From contig NZ_CP156060.1 in the NCBI RefSeq assembly GCF_039778605.1, positions 2,542,001 through 2,606,000 of the forward strand: a DNA stretch of 64,000 nucleotides, written 5' to 3'. Shown one piece after another: positions 36,881 through 46,394 of this stretch; the first letter of the stretch is position 1, and every line of letters starts with the position of its first letter. This DNA comes from Flavobacterium sp. WV_118_3 (GTDB lineage Bacteria; Bacteroidota; Bacteroidia; Flavobacteriales; Flavobacteriaceae). Below the pieces are notes generated by a model, which saw nothing but the letters and a program-made list of their open reading frames with translations, did no database searches and was not told the origin of the DNA. A program made the translations under genes and the position numbers.

Positions 36881-38794
36881 TTAGCTATTGCTTTCTATTT
36901 CTGCCTGAACATTTTCCCATTCTTCCAAAAGCTGTTCCAATTCTTTTTTCTTCTTTTCATAAGCTGTAAAAAAAGACGCATCCTGCATTAATTTTTCATA
37001 GTGTTCCGCCAAAGCTTTATCGTCTTTTCGGATTTCCTTTTCCAGTTCCTGAACCTGACTTTCAATTTTACTCAGCTTGTTCTGAAGTGCTTTTTGTTTC
37101 TTTTGCTCCTCATACGAAAGGGCTTTATTATCTTTCTGTACCACTGTTTCTTTGGCAATATCTTTCTTCTCTACTTCACGCATGTTTTGCACATTGCGCT
37201 GTTCCAGGAAGAAATTAATATCACCCAGGTATTCGCGTATCTTTTGATCTTTGAATTCATAAACGATATTCGCCATTCCCTGTAAGAAATCACGGTCGTG
37301 TGACACCAACAATAACGTTCCTTCGAATTTCTGTAAAGCGGCTTTTAAAACGTTTTTAGACTTAATATCCAAGTGGTTTGTCGGCTCATCCATTACCAAC
37401 ACGTTAATCGGTTGTAACAATAACTTACAAAGGGCTAATCGGTTTCGTTCACCTCCAGACAATACTTTTACTTTTTTCTCAACATCATCACCACGGAATA
37501 AAAAGGCGCCCAACATATCGCGTACTTTCGACCGATTGCTATCGGTTGCCGCTTCGATCATGGTATCGAGAAGGGTTTTCTCCCCATCCAGATATTCGGC
37601 CTGATTTTGCGCAAAATACCCCAATTGTACGTTATGTCCGAGTTTGACGGTTCCTTCGTATTCGAATTCATTCACAATCGCTTTAATAAAAGTCGATTTC
37701 CCCTGACCATTTTGTCCAACAAATGCGATTTTACTCCCACGCTCGACCAATAACGAAATGTCTTTTAAGATGGTTTTCTCATCGTAGCTTTTGGTCACGT
37801 GTTCGGCTTCAACCACTACACGACCCGGCGTAACCGAAACCGGAAACGAAATACTCATTACGGAGTTATCATCTTCGTCAACTTCAATGCGTTCCACTTT
37901 ATCCAGCTTTTTGATCAACGATTGCGCCATCGAAGCTTTTGAGGCTTTGGCCCGGAATTTTTCGATTAGTTTTTCCGTTTCTTCGATCTTTTTAGCCTGG
38001 TTTTTTTGCGTAGCCAACTGCTTTTCACGAATTTCCTGACGTTGTATCAGGTATTCCGAATAAGGCTTACTAAAGTCGTATATTTTTCCTAATGAAATTT
38101 CAATGGTCCGATTGGTTACATTATCCAAAAACATCTTATCGTGCGAAACGATAACCACTACGCCCGGGAAGTTTCGCAAAAAGCTTTCCAACCAGATGAT
38201 ACTCTCGATATCGAGGTGGTTGGTAGGCTCATCCAGTAGCAATATATCGTTGGTTTGCAATAATAGTTTGGCCAATTCGATACGCATACGCCATCCTCCG
38301 GAAAAGGTATCCGTGAGCTGATCAAAATCCTCGCGTTTAAAACCCAATCCCAGCAATACTTTTTCGGTATCACCTACATAGTTATAACCACCTAATATTT
38401 CGTAATGATGGGTTACATCGCTTAACTGTTCGATCAGTTCCGAATAGCTTTCACTTTCATAATCGGTACGCGTCACTAACTGATGGTTGATTTTTTCCAT
38501 CTTTAGCTCTGCATTTTTTATATCCTCAAAGGCCTGATAGGCTTCTTCCAGAACGGTTCTTCCTTTTACAAAGTCGATGTCCTGTTTTAGAAAACCAAGT
38601 TTTACTTCTTTTTCTGTAGCTATACTTCCTGAATCGGGAGCCAATTCCCGTGACAGGATTTTAAGCATGGTCGATTTTCCGGCTCCGTTCTTTCCTACAA
38701 GCCCAACGCGATCCCCTGCTCCCAATCGGAAAGTTACTTCTTCAAACAGGTAGGTGCCCCCGAAAGAAACCGATAAATTGTGTATATTTAGCAT
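36881..38794 (-). CDS. ABC-F family ATP-binding protein
   Basis: 637 residues from the ATG giving MLNIHNLSVSFGG; the frame is open 60 codons further but that part is not protein-like and contains the promoter. Two ATPase domains: Walker A GKNGAGKS and GQNGQGKS, signatures FSGGWRMR and LSGGERNR, and Walker B with LLLDEPTNHLD and LVMDEPTNHLD. No transmembrane segments. The linker and the C-terminal coiled coil (residues about 540-637) fit an Uup/EttA-like translation factor that acts on ribosomes. Regulatory details are unknown. Confidence 0.93.
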   Translation of the reverse strand: MLNIHNLSVSFGGTYLFEEVTFRLGAGDRVGLVGKNGAGKSTMLKILSRELAPDSGSIATEKEVKLGFLKQDIDFVKGRTVLEEAYQAFEDIKNAELKMEKINHQLVTRTDYESESYSELIEQLSDVTHHYEILGGYNYVGDTEKVLLGLGFKREDFDQLTDTFSGGWRMRIELAKLLLQTNDILLLDEPTNHLDIESIIWLESFLRNFPGVVVIVSHDKMFLDNVTNRTIEISLGKIYDFSKPYSEYLIQRQEIREKQLATQKNQAKKIEETEKLIEKFRAKASKASMAQSLIKKLDKVERIEVDEDDNSVMSISFPVSVTPGRVVVEAEHVTKSYDEKTILKDISLLVERGSKIAFVGQNGQGKSTFIKAIVNEFEYEGTVKLGHNVQLGYFAQNQAEYLDGEKTLLDTMIEAATDSNRSKVRDMLGAFLFRGDDVEKKVKVLSGGERNRLALCKLLLQPINVLVMDEPTNHLDIKSKNVLKAALQKFEGTLLLVSHDRDFLQGMANIVYEFKDQKIREYLGDINFFLEQRNVQNMREVEKKDIAKETVVQKDNKALSYEEQKKQKALQNKLSKIESQVQELEKEIRKDDKALAEHYEKLMQDASFFTAYEKKKKELEQLLEEWENVQAEIESNS

Positions 38795-38813
38795 AATTTT
38801 GTTACAAAGGTTA

Positions 38814-38846
38814 CAAAGGTAATTTTTTAAAGATGTACCTTTACAA
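38814..38846 (-). promoter_or_regulatory. Bacteroidetes-type promoter for the ABC-F gene
   Basis: Minus strand: TTG (38846-38844), 22 bp, TACCTTTG (38821-38814). The direct repeat GTTACAAAGG overlaps the -7 box. The ATG lies about 20 bp downstream. Confidence 0.65.
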
Positions 38847-38858
38847 AAATTTTTACAA

Positions 38859-39263
38859 ATGTTTAAAAAAGGAAGCAAACTCAACAGCATTTTAACGGGT
38901 AGTTGCCCAAAATGCCAGGAAGAAAACATGTATGTAGAGAAAAATCCGTATAAACTAAGCCATGTTTTTACCATGCACGAAAAATGCAGTCATTGCGGAA
39001 TCTATTATAAAATCGAACCCTCTTTTTTTTACGGTGCCATGTATGTGAGTTATGGTGTTGGTATCGCTTTTGGAGTAGCTGCTTTTGTTATTTCCCATAT
39101 TTTTCTGGGAACCAGTCTTAAAACTGCATTTATAGCTATTATAGCAACCTTAATCGTTTTTATGCCGGTAATCATGCGTTTGTCCCGAAACATCTGGATT
39201 AACATTTTTGTGCATTATGACAAAAACTGGAGACAACATATCGATAAAAACGACACAATATAA
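38859..39263 (+). CDS. DUF983 family zinc-ribbon membrane protein
   Basis: 134 residues. An N-terminal zinc-ribbon-like part with CPKCQ and CSHCG (four Cys) is followed by two transmembrane segments (YGVGIAFGVAAFVISHIFL and TAFIAIIATLIVFMPVIMRL), matching DUF983. Function unknown. It is divergent from the ABC-F gene and convergent with the FAD oxidoreductase. Confidence 0.88.
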   Translation: MFKKGSKLNSILTGSCPKCQEENMYVEKNPYKLSHVFTMHEKCSHCGIYYKIEPSFFYGAMYVSYGVGIAFGVAAFVISHIFLGTSLKTAFIAIIATLIVFMPVIMRLSRNIWINIFVHYDKNWRQHIDKNDTI

Positions 39264-39265
39264 GC

Positions 39266-39296
39266 TTAGGAATCCAAACGGATTCCTAATTTTTTA
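39266..39296 (+). terminator. Terminator overlapping the end of the FAD oxidoreductase gene
   Basis: Arms TTAGGAATCC / GGATTCCTAA with a 4-base loop and six Ts. The stem contains the last codons and stop of the minus-strand neighbour. Confidence 0.88.
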
Positions 39297-40330
39297 TAAA
39301 AACGTTTGATGTCAATTTGAGCATCTAATGCTGTTTTCTGTTCGATCGATTCAAAGAGTTTATCCGCCAGAAATGGCCCTAACATTACGCCACGGGTTCC
39401 CAGCCCGTTTAACAGGTGTACATTAGGATATACATGATGCGTTCCGATGAGCGGACGCCGGTCTTTTACCGTTGGTCGTACACCGGCAAAATGGTCGACA
39501 ATTTCAAATTCGCAATCGATCAGCGTTTTCAGCTCTTCTACTAATTCCTGTTTTCCGGCTTCGGTAGGCAAATCGGTTTTATCATCCCAATTATAGGTCG
39601 CCCCTACTTTAAACAAATCGTTACCGATAGGAAGGATAAAAATACTGGATTTTAAAACTACATCCAGATTTAAATCCGGCGCTTTAATGACCAGTAATTC
39701 GCCTTTGGTTCCATCTAATGGCAGATGATTAAAAAACGGATTGTGAATCATCCCGAAACCTTCGGCAAAAACGATATGCCGCGCGGATAGTGTCTCATAT
39801 TGCACAAAATCATCATTGATTACCAATTTCGAATGGTCGAAATGTGTTTTAAGTAACAAGTTGTTTTCGTCGAGGTAATCATTATAGGAATTCAATAGTA
39901 CGGCCGTATCGACATAACCCGTCATACGTACTTCACCAAAACCGAAATCGGATGTAATCGATTGGTATTTCCGATGGATGATATCAGATGAAAGATACGG
40001 AGCCAGATTCGGTTTATCGGCCGCATGAAACCAATTGTTCTGTTCTTCTATGGAAGCAAACTTCCGGTAGATCGGTATTTTAAAATCAAATTCCGCACCG
40101 ATTCTTTTGGCAATAGCCGCATAAAAAGGCAAACCGTAGTCCAATTGCTCCGTAGCCATCCAAACCTGGCTAAAACGTTTTAAAATAACCGGATTATACA
40201 ATCCTCCCGCCACTCGCGACGACGATGTGGAATTATCTTCCAAAACCCTAAAGGTTTTTCCGTTTTGCAATAATGTTTCTGCGAAACAAATACCGGCAAT
40301 TCCGGAACCTACAATCAAATAATCTACCAT
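39266..40330 (-). CDS. FAD-dependent oxidoreductase (DAO family)
   Basis: 354 residues from the ATG giving MVDYLIVGSGIAG; a longer form from 40408 would run over the gldN terminator and gldN's end. The FAD-binding Rossmann motif GSGIAGICFAE is at residues 8-18, and the C-terminal part has VRPTVKDRRPLIGTH and LNGLGTRGVMLGP, typical of D-amino-acid oxidase/glycine oxidase-type enzymes (DadA/ThiO relatives). Substrate unknown. It lies next to gldN in many Flavobacteria, but here a strong terminator separates them. Confidence 0.9.
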   Translation of the reverse strand: MVDYLIVGSGIAGICFAETLLQNGKTFRVLEDNSTSSSRVAGGLYNPVILKRFSQVWMATEQLDYGLPFYAAIAKRIGAEFDFKIPIYRKFASIEEQNNWFHAADKPNLAPYLSSDIIHRKYQSITSDFGFGEVRMTGYVDTAVLLNSYNDYLDENNLLLKTHFDHSKLVINDDFVQYETLSARHIVFAEGFGMIHNPFFNHLPLDGTKGELLVIKAPDLNLDVVLKSSIFILPIGNDLFKVGATYNWDDKTDLPTEAGKQELVEELKTLIDCEFEIVDHFAGVRPTVKDRRPLIGTHHVYPNVHLLNGLGTRGVMLGPFLADKLFESIEQKTALDAQIDIKRFYKKLGIRLDS

Positions 40331-40341
40331 ACTACAAAAAT

Positions 40342-40373
40342 AAAAAACTCTTACCGGTTGGGTAAGAGTTTTT
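40342..40373 (-). terminator. Terminator of the gldKLMN operon
   Basis: Arms AACTCTTACC / GGTAAGAGTT with a 5-base loop, A-run on the left and T-run on the right. It ends transcripts running leftward out of gldN. Confidence 0.88.
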
Positions 40374-40395
40374 ATGAAATTGGAGAAATTATTTT

Positions 40396-41307
40396 TTAGT
40401 AATTCCACATATCCTGCTCGAAATTGCGGATTTTTTCTTTTACACGTTCTGATTCCAATAATTGCATCTGTGCATTTTCTTTTACGTACTCGTCAATTTG
40501 TCTGTCTCCATAAACGTTTTCTTCTCTGTAAATCACACCGTTGAAACGTCTTGAATTTAACAGGTGGTCGAACGTAATTGGCATTGCCGAGTTTTTATCG
40601 TTAAAGGCTTTGCTGGCGTGTAATACATCTCTTGCCGATGGGAAGTAAACCCAAAACAATTCGATGTATTCTTTCTCCTCTTTGTCCATTGTATACACGT
40701 CCGGAACAATTGGGCAAATTCCTAAAATACGGTATTTTAATTCGCCCTGACGGGTGTCGAAATACCAGTATCCTACAACTTTATAATCGGATACGTGAAC
40801 AGCTGCGATTTCTGTTTTGTTGATATACTCTTCAGAAATTTTAGCACCTGCTTTTTTCTGTTTTGCCGTGAAGCTGTTGTACTGCTCTTTACCGGCATCA
40901 GTTGTATCGATTCTGAATAGGGAAGCTTCGATATCTTTTAATGATTTTTTAGTTGTAAAATAACTATCATCATAGATTTCGGTAAGCTTACCTGACTTAA
41001 TTCCTTCTACCAACACATCGTATAATGGTTTTCTATCCGGACCTAAGTTTCCTTCTATAGGGTAATATAACGGGAAGTTAACTCTTTCATCAAGGTCGAT
41101 AATTTCCCAAATCTTTTTCCCCATTAATACATCACGGTCATCCACATATCCGTATGGTAGCGGCTTGTCGTTATCTGCATTTAATTGTGCTGCGGTTTTT
41201 TTACCGATTTCAGCCGGGGTTTTTGCATTTAAAAGATTAGACTGTGCAAAAGTTGCAATTGAGCTAAAAGTAAATGCAATTACTAATGAAAAATTTCTCC
41301 AATTCAT
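40396..41307 (-). CDS. gldN: Type IX secretion/gliding protein GldN
   Basis: 303 residues with a signal peptide (ending TFAQ). Sequence landmarks of the GldN/PorN family are visible: DDRDVLMGKKIWEIIDLDER, then NFPLYYPIEGNLG, and ILGICPIVPDVYTMDKEE, followed by LFWVYFPSARDVLHAS and a C-terminal part with FNGVIYREENVYGDRQIDEY. GldN and GldK form the periplasmic ring under the outer membrane and are required for T9SS. Last gene of the gldKLMN operon. Confidence 0.97.
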   Translation of the reverse strand: MNWRNFSLVIAFTFSSIATFAQSNLLNAKTPAEIGKKTAAQLNADNDKPLPYGYVDDRDVLMGKKIWEIIDLDERVNFPLYYPIEGNLGPDRKPLYDVLVEGIKSGKLTEIYDDSYFTTKKSLKDIEASLFRIDTTDAGKEQYNSFTAKQKKAGAKISEEYINKTEIAAVHVSDYKVVGYWYFDTRQGELKYRILGICPIVPDVYTMDKEEKEYIELFWVYFPSARDVLHASKAFNDKNSAMPITFDHLLNSRRFNGVIYREENVYGDRQIDEYVKENAQMQLLESERVKEKIRNFEQDMWNY

Positions 41308-41360
41308 TTTTTATTCTTTATATACTATTTAAGTAATTATAAACTCAAACCTGGTCGTTT

Positions 41361-42905
41361 TTATTGTACTTCAAATGTACAAGGTGCAACTCTTTTTGGC
41401 ATTTGATCCAAACCAACGAATTTAGCTTTGATCTCAGAGATAACAACGATATCACCTCTGCTCGCTTTAGCAATTGCTGCCTTTGCACGTGCATCCATTT
41501 TGTTTCCGGAAACCACGATAGTTGGCTGACCTGGAACTTTGATGTTAAATTGTGTAACGTTAACAGTAACCGGGAAGTCGAAATCTTCTAATTCAGCAGA
41601 GATTGTACAAACCTCTAAGTTAGATTTCGCTCCTTTAGCAGCAACTTCACCACGGATTTTTCCAGTTGGAGAAGGTAATCCTTTAATACGGAATACTTCT
41701 TTACTGCTGAATGATTTTCCGTCAGGCATAGTAGCCGTAACGTTGATCGTTACATCACTTCCAGCACCTGGAGTAAGGTTATACTGACCTGGTTTTCCAG
41801 CAGCAGCCATACCTGGAGCAGACGCTTTTACTTTATCAGAAGAGATACCTGGTACAGAAACCGAAATAGGGTTTGGTACACCACGGTAAACAACTTTCAT
41901 TTTATCAGCAGAAACGATAGCCTGGTTTGGCTTAGGAACTACAACATAGTTACCTGCGATTTCGATTTCAACCGGTTTGTTATCTTCCATGAAAGTAAAC
42001 TTACCTTTGATATCTTTATCTCCAACGCTTCCAGCAGCCATTTTGAATACTGCAGATCCGTTTTCAATTGAAGTAGTAGCACCGTTTACAGAAACTGCTT
42101 TTGGCACAGTAGATTCGTCATAACGACCTAATACTACTCGTCCTGTAACTTGTTCTCCCTGGAAGAACGCTGATTTATCCATCATTACGAACGCTTTATA
42201 GTTTTTCATAGAAGCCGCTGCCATTGCAGTGTTTCCTAAAAATGCGTTGTAAAGTTCTGCTTCGATAACTTTTACATCATTCTGCAATGCTGATAACTTC
42301 GTTAAAGAAGCGATTGATGGGAATCCTTTGTAGTTGTAATCTAAATATTTTTTAGTGACACCTTCTCCGTCTTTTACATCAGCTGTATTGAATTTAGAAT
42401 CGATTTCAGCAATGATTGCTTTGTATTTTGGATCATTTCCAAGCACTGCTTTCATATCAGCTCTGTACTTGTCCATAGTGCTAACGATTTCTTTTCCTTT
42501 AGCAGAATATCCGTCACCACTAAACCAACCTTCGTCGATTTTGTCACCTTTATCCATTGCTTCGTAAGGCAATTTTCCGTCTTTGTTTTTTTCAACTCCT
42601 GCGGTTGCATCAGCTTTTAATTTTCCGATATAATCGTAGAAATTTTTAGTAATAACCGCTACCTGATCTGCTTTTTTCTTAGCTTCTCCAAATTGCGTCG
42701 GGTTATCAGCAGCTTTCGTACCTAACGCGCCTAATGTAAGTGAATTCGTTTCTGTAGCAGCTGTATTAGCTGTTTCGAATTTTTCGTTCATCAAACCAAA
42801 AGCGGATAATACTTCTTTTGACATGTTTAATGCCAACATTGCGATGAAAACCAGGTACATCAGGTTAATCATCTTCTGTCTAGGGGTTAATTTTCCTCCT
42901 GCCAT
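41361..42905 (-). CDS. gldM: Type IX secretion/gliding motor protein GldM
   Basis: 514 residues. It starts MAGGKLTPRQKMINLMYLVF, a nearly universal GldM N-terminus that includes its single transmembrane helix (about 11-28), then a long helical region and Ig-like periplasmic domains (from about 225; e.g. AIVSADKMKVVYRGVPNPIS). With GldL it forms the proton-driven rotary motor whose periplasmic arm reaches GldK/N. It lies 43 bp after gldL. Confidence 0.98.
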   Translation of the reverse strand: MAGGKLTPRQKMINLMYLVFIAMLALNMSKEVLSAFGLMNEKFETANTAATETNSLTLGALGTKAADNPTQFGEAKKKADQVAVITKNFYDYIGKLKADATAGVEKNKDGKLPYEAMDKGDKIDEGWFSGDGYSAKGKEIVSTMDKYRADMKAVLGNDPKYKAIIAEIDSKFNTADVKDGEGVTKKYLDYNYKGFPSIASLTKLSALQNDVKVIEAELYNAFLGNTAMAAASMKNYKAFVMMDKSAFFQGEQVTGRVVLGRYDESTVPKAVSVNGATTSIENGSAVFKMAAGSVGDKDIKGKFTFMEDNKPVEIEIAGNYVVVPKPNQAIVSADKMKVVYRGVPNPISVSVPGISSDKVKASAPGMAAAGKPGQYNLTPGAGSDVTINVTATMPDGKSFSSKEVFRIKGLPSPTGKIRGEVAAKGAKSNLEVCTISAELEDFDFPVTVNVTQFNIKVPGQPTIVVSGNKMDARAKAAIAKASRGDIVVISEIKAKFVGLDQMPKRVAPCTFEVQ

Positions 42906-42948
42906 TTCTTTCTAATTAGTTTTAAAGATTAATAAATAATGCAACTAA

Positions 42949-43584
42949 TTAGTTTCTGTTGCTCATTGCAGAAAGCATTCCGCCGTAAACGTTGTTTAAT
43001 GAAGATAAGTTTGCAGTCAATGATTGCATTTGATCTTTTAATTTCAAGTTGTTTTCAGCAACTTCTTTGTTGATCTCTGCATTACGAGTAGCACTTTCTA
43101 ATTGTACTTTGTACATGCTGTTTAAAGATTCCATTTGAGCCGCAGCTAATGACATTTCTTCAGCATATTTTTTAGTAGAAGCAACTGAATCAACAGTTGG
43201 AGCGATTCCTTTAGCAGCAGCTTCGAAGTTTTTGATGCTGTTACCTAAGCTTGACATCAACTCACCGTCAATTTTAGCTTCTTTTAACATGTTATCTAAT
43301 TTCTGAGATAATAATCCTTGCGCTTCAGTTGGGTTATCCGCTTTTTTCACATCTCTCTTTTTAGCTTCTCCACCTGCTAATTCAGGGTAAACTAAAGACC
43401 AATCTAATTCTTTTTCAACTGGATCGAAAGCTGATAATGCGAAGATGAACGCCTCAACTCCAAGACCAATAATAAGCATCGGGCTCGCACCTGGCCAGTG
43501 CATAATTTTGAATAAAGCTCCAACGATTACCACTGCTGCCCCCATACCATAGGCAAAATTCATAACTTTTTTAGGTAGTGCCAT
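42949..43584 (-). CDS. gldL: Type IX secretion/gliding motor protein GldL
   Basis: 211 residues. Two N-terminal transmembrane helices: MNFAYGMGAAVVIVGALFKI (with Lys26 and His29) and SPMLIIGLGVEAFIFALSAF (with Glu44), whose charged residues match those proposed for proton flow in GldL. A cytoplasmic helical tail follows. It lies 91 bp after gldK and before gldM. Confidence 0.97.
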   Translation of the reverse strand: MALPKKVMNFAYGMGAAVVIVGALFKIMHWPGASPMLIIGLGVEAFIFALSAFDPVEKELDWSLVYPELAGGEAKKRDVKKADNPTEAQGLLSQKLDNMLKEAKIDGELMSSLGNSIKNFEAAAKGIAPTVDSVASTKKYAEEMSLAAAQMESLNSMYKVQLESATRNAEINKEVAENNLKLKDQMQSLTANLSSLNNVYGGMLSAMSNRN

Positions 43585-43675
43585 AATAAAATAAAATTTT
43601 AGTTAGTTAAGTTAATTATAAATAAAAATTGGTTAAATTTTAAAATTGAGTTAAGTTGAATTATTTTGTGAATTT

Positions 43676-45076
43676 TTAGTTCGGTCTGTTTCCGGTAGCT
43701 TGCGCTCCCATATAATCCTGTACCGTTCTGAATCCGATATAACTTCTCGCTGTATCCGCATATTCGAAGTTACGGGTACCTACCTGCAGGTAGTACGATA
43801 CATCTTTCCAAGATCCACCACGAACTACTTTACGTTGGTTTTTAGCATCCGGTACATTTGGATTCATTGTCGAAACATAGTCATAAGCAGCTGCATCGTA
43901 AGATGAATCCGTCCACTCGGCTACGTTACCCGACATGTTGTATAAATTGAAATCGTTTGGTTCGTATGATTTGGCCTCAACAGTGTAAAGTGCACCGTCA
44001 GCAGCATAATCTCCACGGCTTGGCTTGAAGTTTGCCAAATAACATCCTCTGTCATTTTTAGCATATGGACCTCCCCAAGGATAGGTTGCAGATTCTAAAC
44101 CACCTCTGGCAGCATATTCCCATTCTGCCTCTGTTGGCAAACGGAATGAGTTCACCTGATCTCTTCCTTTTTTCTTTTTGATATAGGAGTTTTTGTTTAA
44201 CGTTCTCCAGGCACAAAAAGCTTTCGCCTGTTTCCAGCTAACTCCAACTACTGGATAATCTCCATAAGCCTGGTGCCAGAAATAATCATTGTGCATTGGT
44301 TCGTTATACGAATACGCGAAGTCTTTAATCCAAACGGTAGTATCCGGATAGATTAACTGATTTTCTGTTTTGATAAATTTACTTCTTTTCGATCTGCTAC
44401 TCGTAGTGCTTTTATCTTTAGCAGCCGCCTGAATATCCATCCAGGTGTAACGGAATTTCAACTTCGAAACGTCGAAAGTTCTCAAACCGTTATACGACTC
44501 GCTTGCAGGCAAATACAAAGAGTCCATAACCTCAACATAATACTCATCCGGGTATTTTTGCGGGTCTTTATGTAACTTTACTTTTTTGTTAAGACGTCTT
44601 CCAGCATAAGGATCCTCATCCGTTCCTACGCTGTAATAATTCTCATACATGTATTTGTCGTATGCAGACATTTTTGCAGGATCCTGGTCACTAAAAGCGA
44701 AATCTCCAATACTTCCACCTTTATTTCCTCCAGAACCTGGCTTCATCCCTTGCTCATCAGCCAAGATAGCTAAACGAACACGGATTGTAGAATCTTTTAC
44801 CCATTCGACAAACTGACGATATTCACTATTCGTAATCTCCGTCTCATCCATGTAAAAGGAACGAACTGTTACCGTTTTTGTCGGTGCGTCCTGAACGTTG
44901 GCTAAATCATCATCTGACTTACCCATGATAAAAGCGCCACCAGGAACCAAAGTCATACCATACGGCTTTTCCGGATGCCATTTCTTTCCTTTAACTCCTA
45001 CCAGCTCACCTCTGTCGTTAGAACCACAGCTGAAAAACAAGGATACAACAGCTGTTAATGCAATGAACTTCTTCAT
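43676..45076 (-). CDS. gldK: Type IX secretion/gliding lipoprotein GldK
   Basis: 466 residues with a lipobox (SLFFSC, Cys17) and an FGE-sulfatase-like fold: GMTLVPGGAFIMG near the start, TVRSFYMDETEITNSEYRQF, then FRLPTEAEWEYAARGG, MSGNVAEWTDSSYD and VVRGGSWKDVSYYL, ending GFRTVQD. This is GldK (PorK). It forms the lipoprotein ring with GldN. First gene of the operon; no full -33/-7 promoter is evident in the 163 bp upstream. Confidence 0.97.
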   Translation of the reverse strand: MKKFIALTAVVSLFFSCGSNDRGELVGVKGKKWHPEKPYGMTLVPGGAFIMGKSDDDLANVQDAPTKTVTVRSFYMDETEITNSEYRQFVEWVKDSTIRVRLAILADEQGMKPGSGGNKGGSIGDFAFSDQDPAKMSAYDKYMYENYYSVGTDEDPYAGRRLNKKVKLHKDPQKYPDEYYVEVMDSLYLPASESYNGLRTFDVSKLKFRYTWMDIQAAAKDKSTTSSRSKRSKFIKTENQLIYPDTTVWIKDFAYSYNEPMHNDYFWHQAYGDYPVVGVSWKQAKAFCAWRTLNKNSYIKKKKGRDQVNSFRLPTEAEWEYAARGGLESATYPWGGPYAKNDRGCYLANFKPSRGDYAADGALYTVEAKSYEPNDFNLYNMSGNVAEWTDSSYDAAAYDYVSTMNPNVPDAKNQRKVVRGGSWKDVSYYLQVGTRNFEYADTARSYIGFRTVQDYMGAQATGNRPN

Positions 45077-45239
45077 ATAAATTTGGGTTAATAGTATTTA
45101 TATTTTTAAGGGCGTAAACCTATTTATTTATTTTCTAAAAAGCAAAAAATTTATTAAAAAAAACTTAAAAAAAACAATAAAACACAATTTAGGGTTTAAA
45201 TAAACGTTTTTTAAACATTCAACGTTACGAACATGTTAA

Positions 45240-46391
45240 TTAAACCATATTTTTACGTTGCGCCTTCCACCATCTTTCCGGGATTTCATGGTTTGTTGCG
45301 CCCAAATAATCCTCATATGTGCAAGGTAATAACGTATTTCTTTTTAATTTATTGTTAAAACTTGTTAAAAAGGGTATTTCTATCCACCATCTGTCCGTTT
45401 TATCACTTTTATAGAAAATCAATTCTTCGTCTTCCAACGGCACAATATAGCGGGAATACTCCTCCCGACTTCCAAATGGATATTCTTTCGAACGGTAATG
45501 ATAGCCTTCTATAAAGTACCATAAAATTTGCGCCACCAACATGGCTTCTCCTTCGGTACTGTTATGATTAAAAATACCAAAAGAAGACACCTTATCGCTA
45601 ATCCCGGCATAACGGGAAAGAATACAGATTTCTTTACCGTTAAATCCATTCGGCATAAATTGAGTAAAGTTCCCCGAATCACTCGATTTGACCGAAGTCA
45701 GATCCAAACTGACCAAATCAGCATCGCGGAAAACCGGCTCTGCAATAGTCGAATTATTACTGATTTCTCCTAATCGATAGGCGTCAAAATACAATTTCTC
45801 GATCAGGTCAATTTCTTCCTGTGAGTTAAAATAGGTCTGATACCCTACATTACTATAATTAAAGAGGTTGTTGGGCTCTTCAACAATCATTTTCGTCAAA
45901 TACGAATGACCAGCCAATTGCTCTTCTTCTTTTCCAAAATCAAAACGATTGTCAATGGCAACAAGGTTTACCATTTGCTCCAACTGGTCGTATGCTCTGT
46001 AGATTGCATAAGTCAGATCCTGAGAACCTCCGATCACTACCGGAATTACTTTATTTTTGATCAGGTGTGCGACTGCTGTTTTCAATACATAATAGGTGTC
46101 TTCGGAAGAACTTCCGGCAACAATATTCCCCAGATCTACGATTTCGGCACCCCAGTTTCCGGGAAAAAGCTGATAAAACGCTTTCCGTATCGCGGTTAGT
46201 TCAATCGTATCATTATGACCGGCAAATCCTCTGTTTTCTATCACTCCGATAATAGCTATCGCAGCACTTTCAATATTAGGAAATTCCGTTTCGGTATGGA
46301 ATACCACTTTTCGACCTAAGGTCTGGACGTTTAGCCCCTGTATAAATTCTAAAAAATCGGCATCTACCGGTTGAATATAATCAAATGCCAT
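45240..46391 (-). CDS. Arginase/formimidoylglutamase-family protein with lost metal ligands
   Basis: 383 residues with the ureohydrolase fold order. The usual GGDH is GGSQ (121-124), the DAHxD is DNRFD (147-151), and the SxDxDxxDP is SLDLTSVKSSD (228-238). Thus of the six Mn2+ ligands of arginases, His101, His126 and Asp234 (arginase numbering) are replaced by Gln, Arg and Thr. It is probably not a hydrolase; Flavobacterial genomes often keep this gene between topA and gldK and annotate it as formimidoylglutamase. A role linked with T9SS or cell-envelope work is possible but only by location. It starts 3 bp after the topA stop. Confidence 0.8.
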   Translation of the reverse strand: MAFDYIQPVDADFLEFIQGLNVQTLGRKVVFHTETEFPNIESAAIAIIGVIENRGFAGHNDTIELTAIRKAFYQLFPGNWGAEIVDLGNIVAGSSSEDTYYVLKTAVAHLIKNKVIPVVIGGSQDLTYAIYRAYDQLEQMVNLVAIDNRFDFGKEEEQLAGHSYLTKMIVEEPNNLFNYSNVGYQTYFNSQEEIDLIEKLYFDAYRLGEISNNSTIAEPVFRDADLVSLDLTSVKSSDSGNFTQFMPNGFNGKEICILSRYAGISDKVSSFGIFNHNSTEGEAMLVAQILWYFIEGYHYRSKEYPFGSREEYSRYIVPLEDEELIFYKSDKTDRWWIEIPFLTSFNNKLKRNTLLPCTYEDYLGATNHEIPERWWKAQRKNMV

Positions 46392-46394
46392 TGC

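Noticed and set aside
38794..38974. N-terminal 60-residue extension of the ABC-F protein
   Set aside because: The extension is not conserved-looking and overlaps the -33/-7 promoter; the ATG at 38794 gives the standard ABC-F start.
45240..46391. Functional formimidoylglutamase (hutG) completing a histidine pathway with hutU
   Set aside because: Key metal ligands are missing, and the gene is 41 kb from hutU in a different context.
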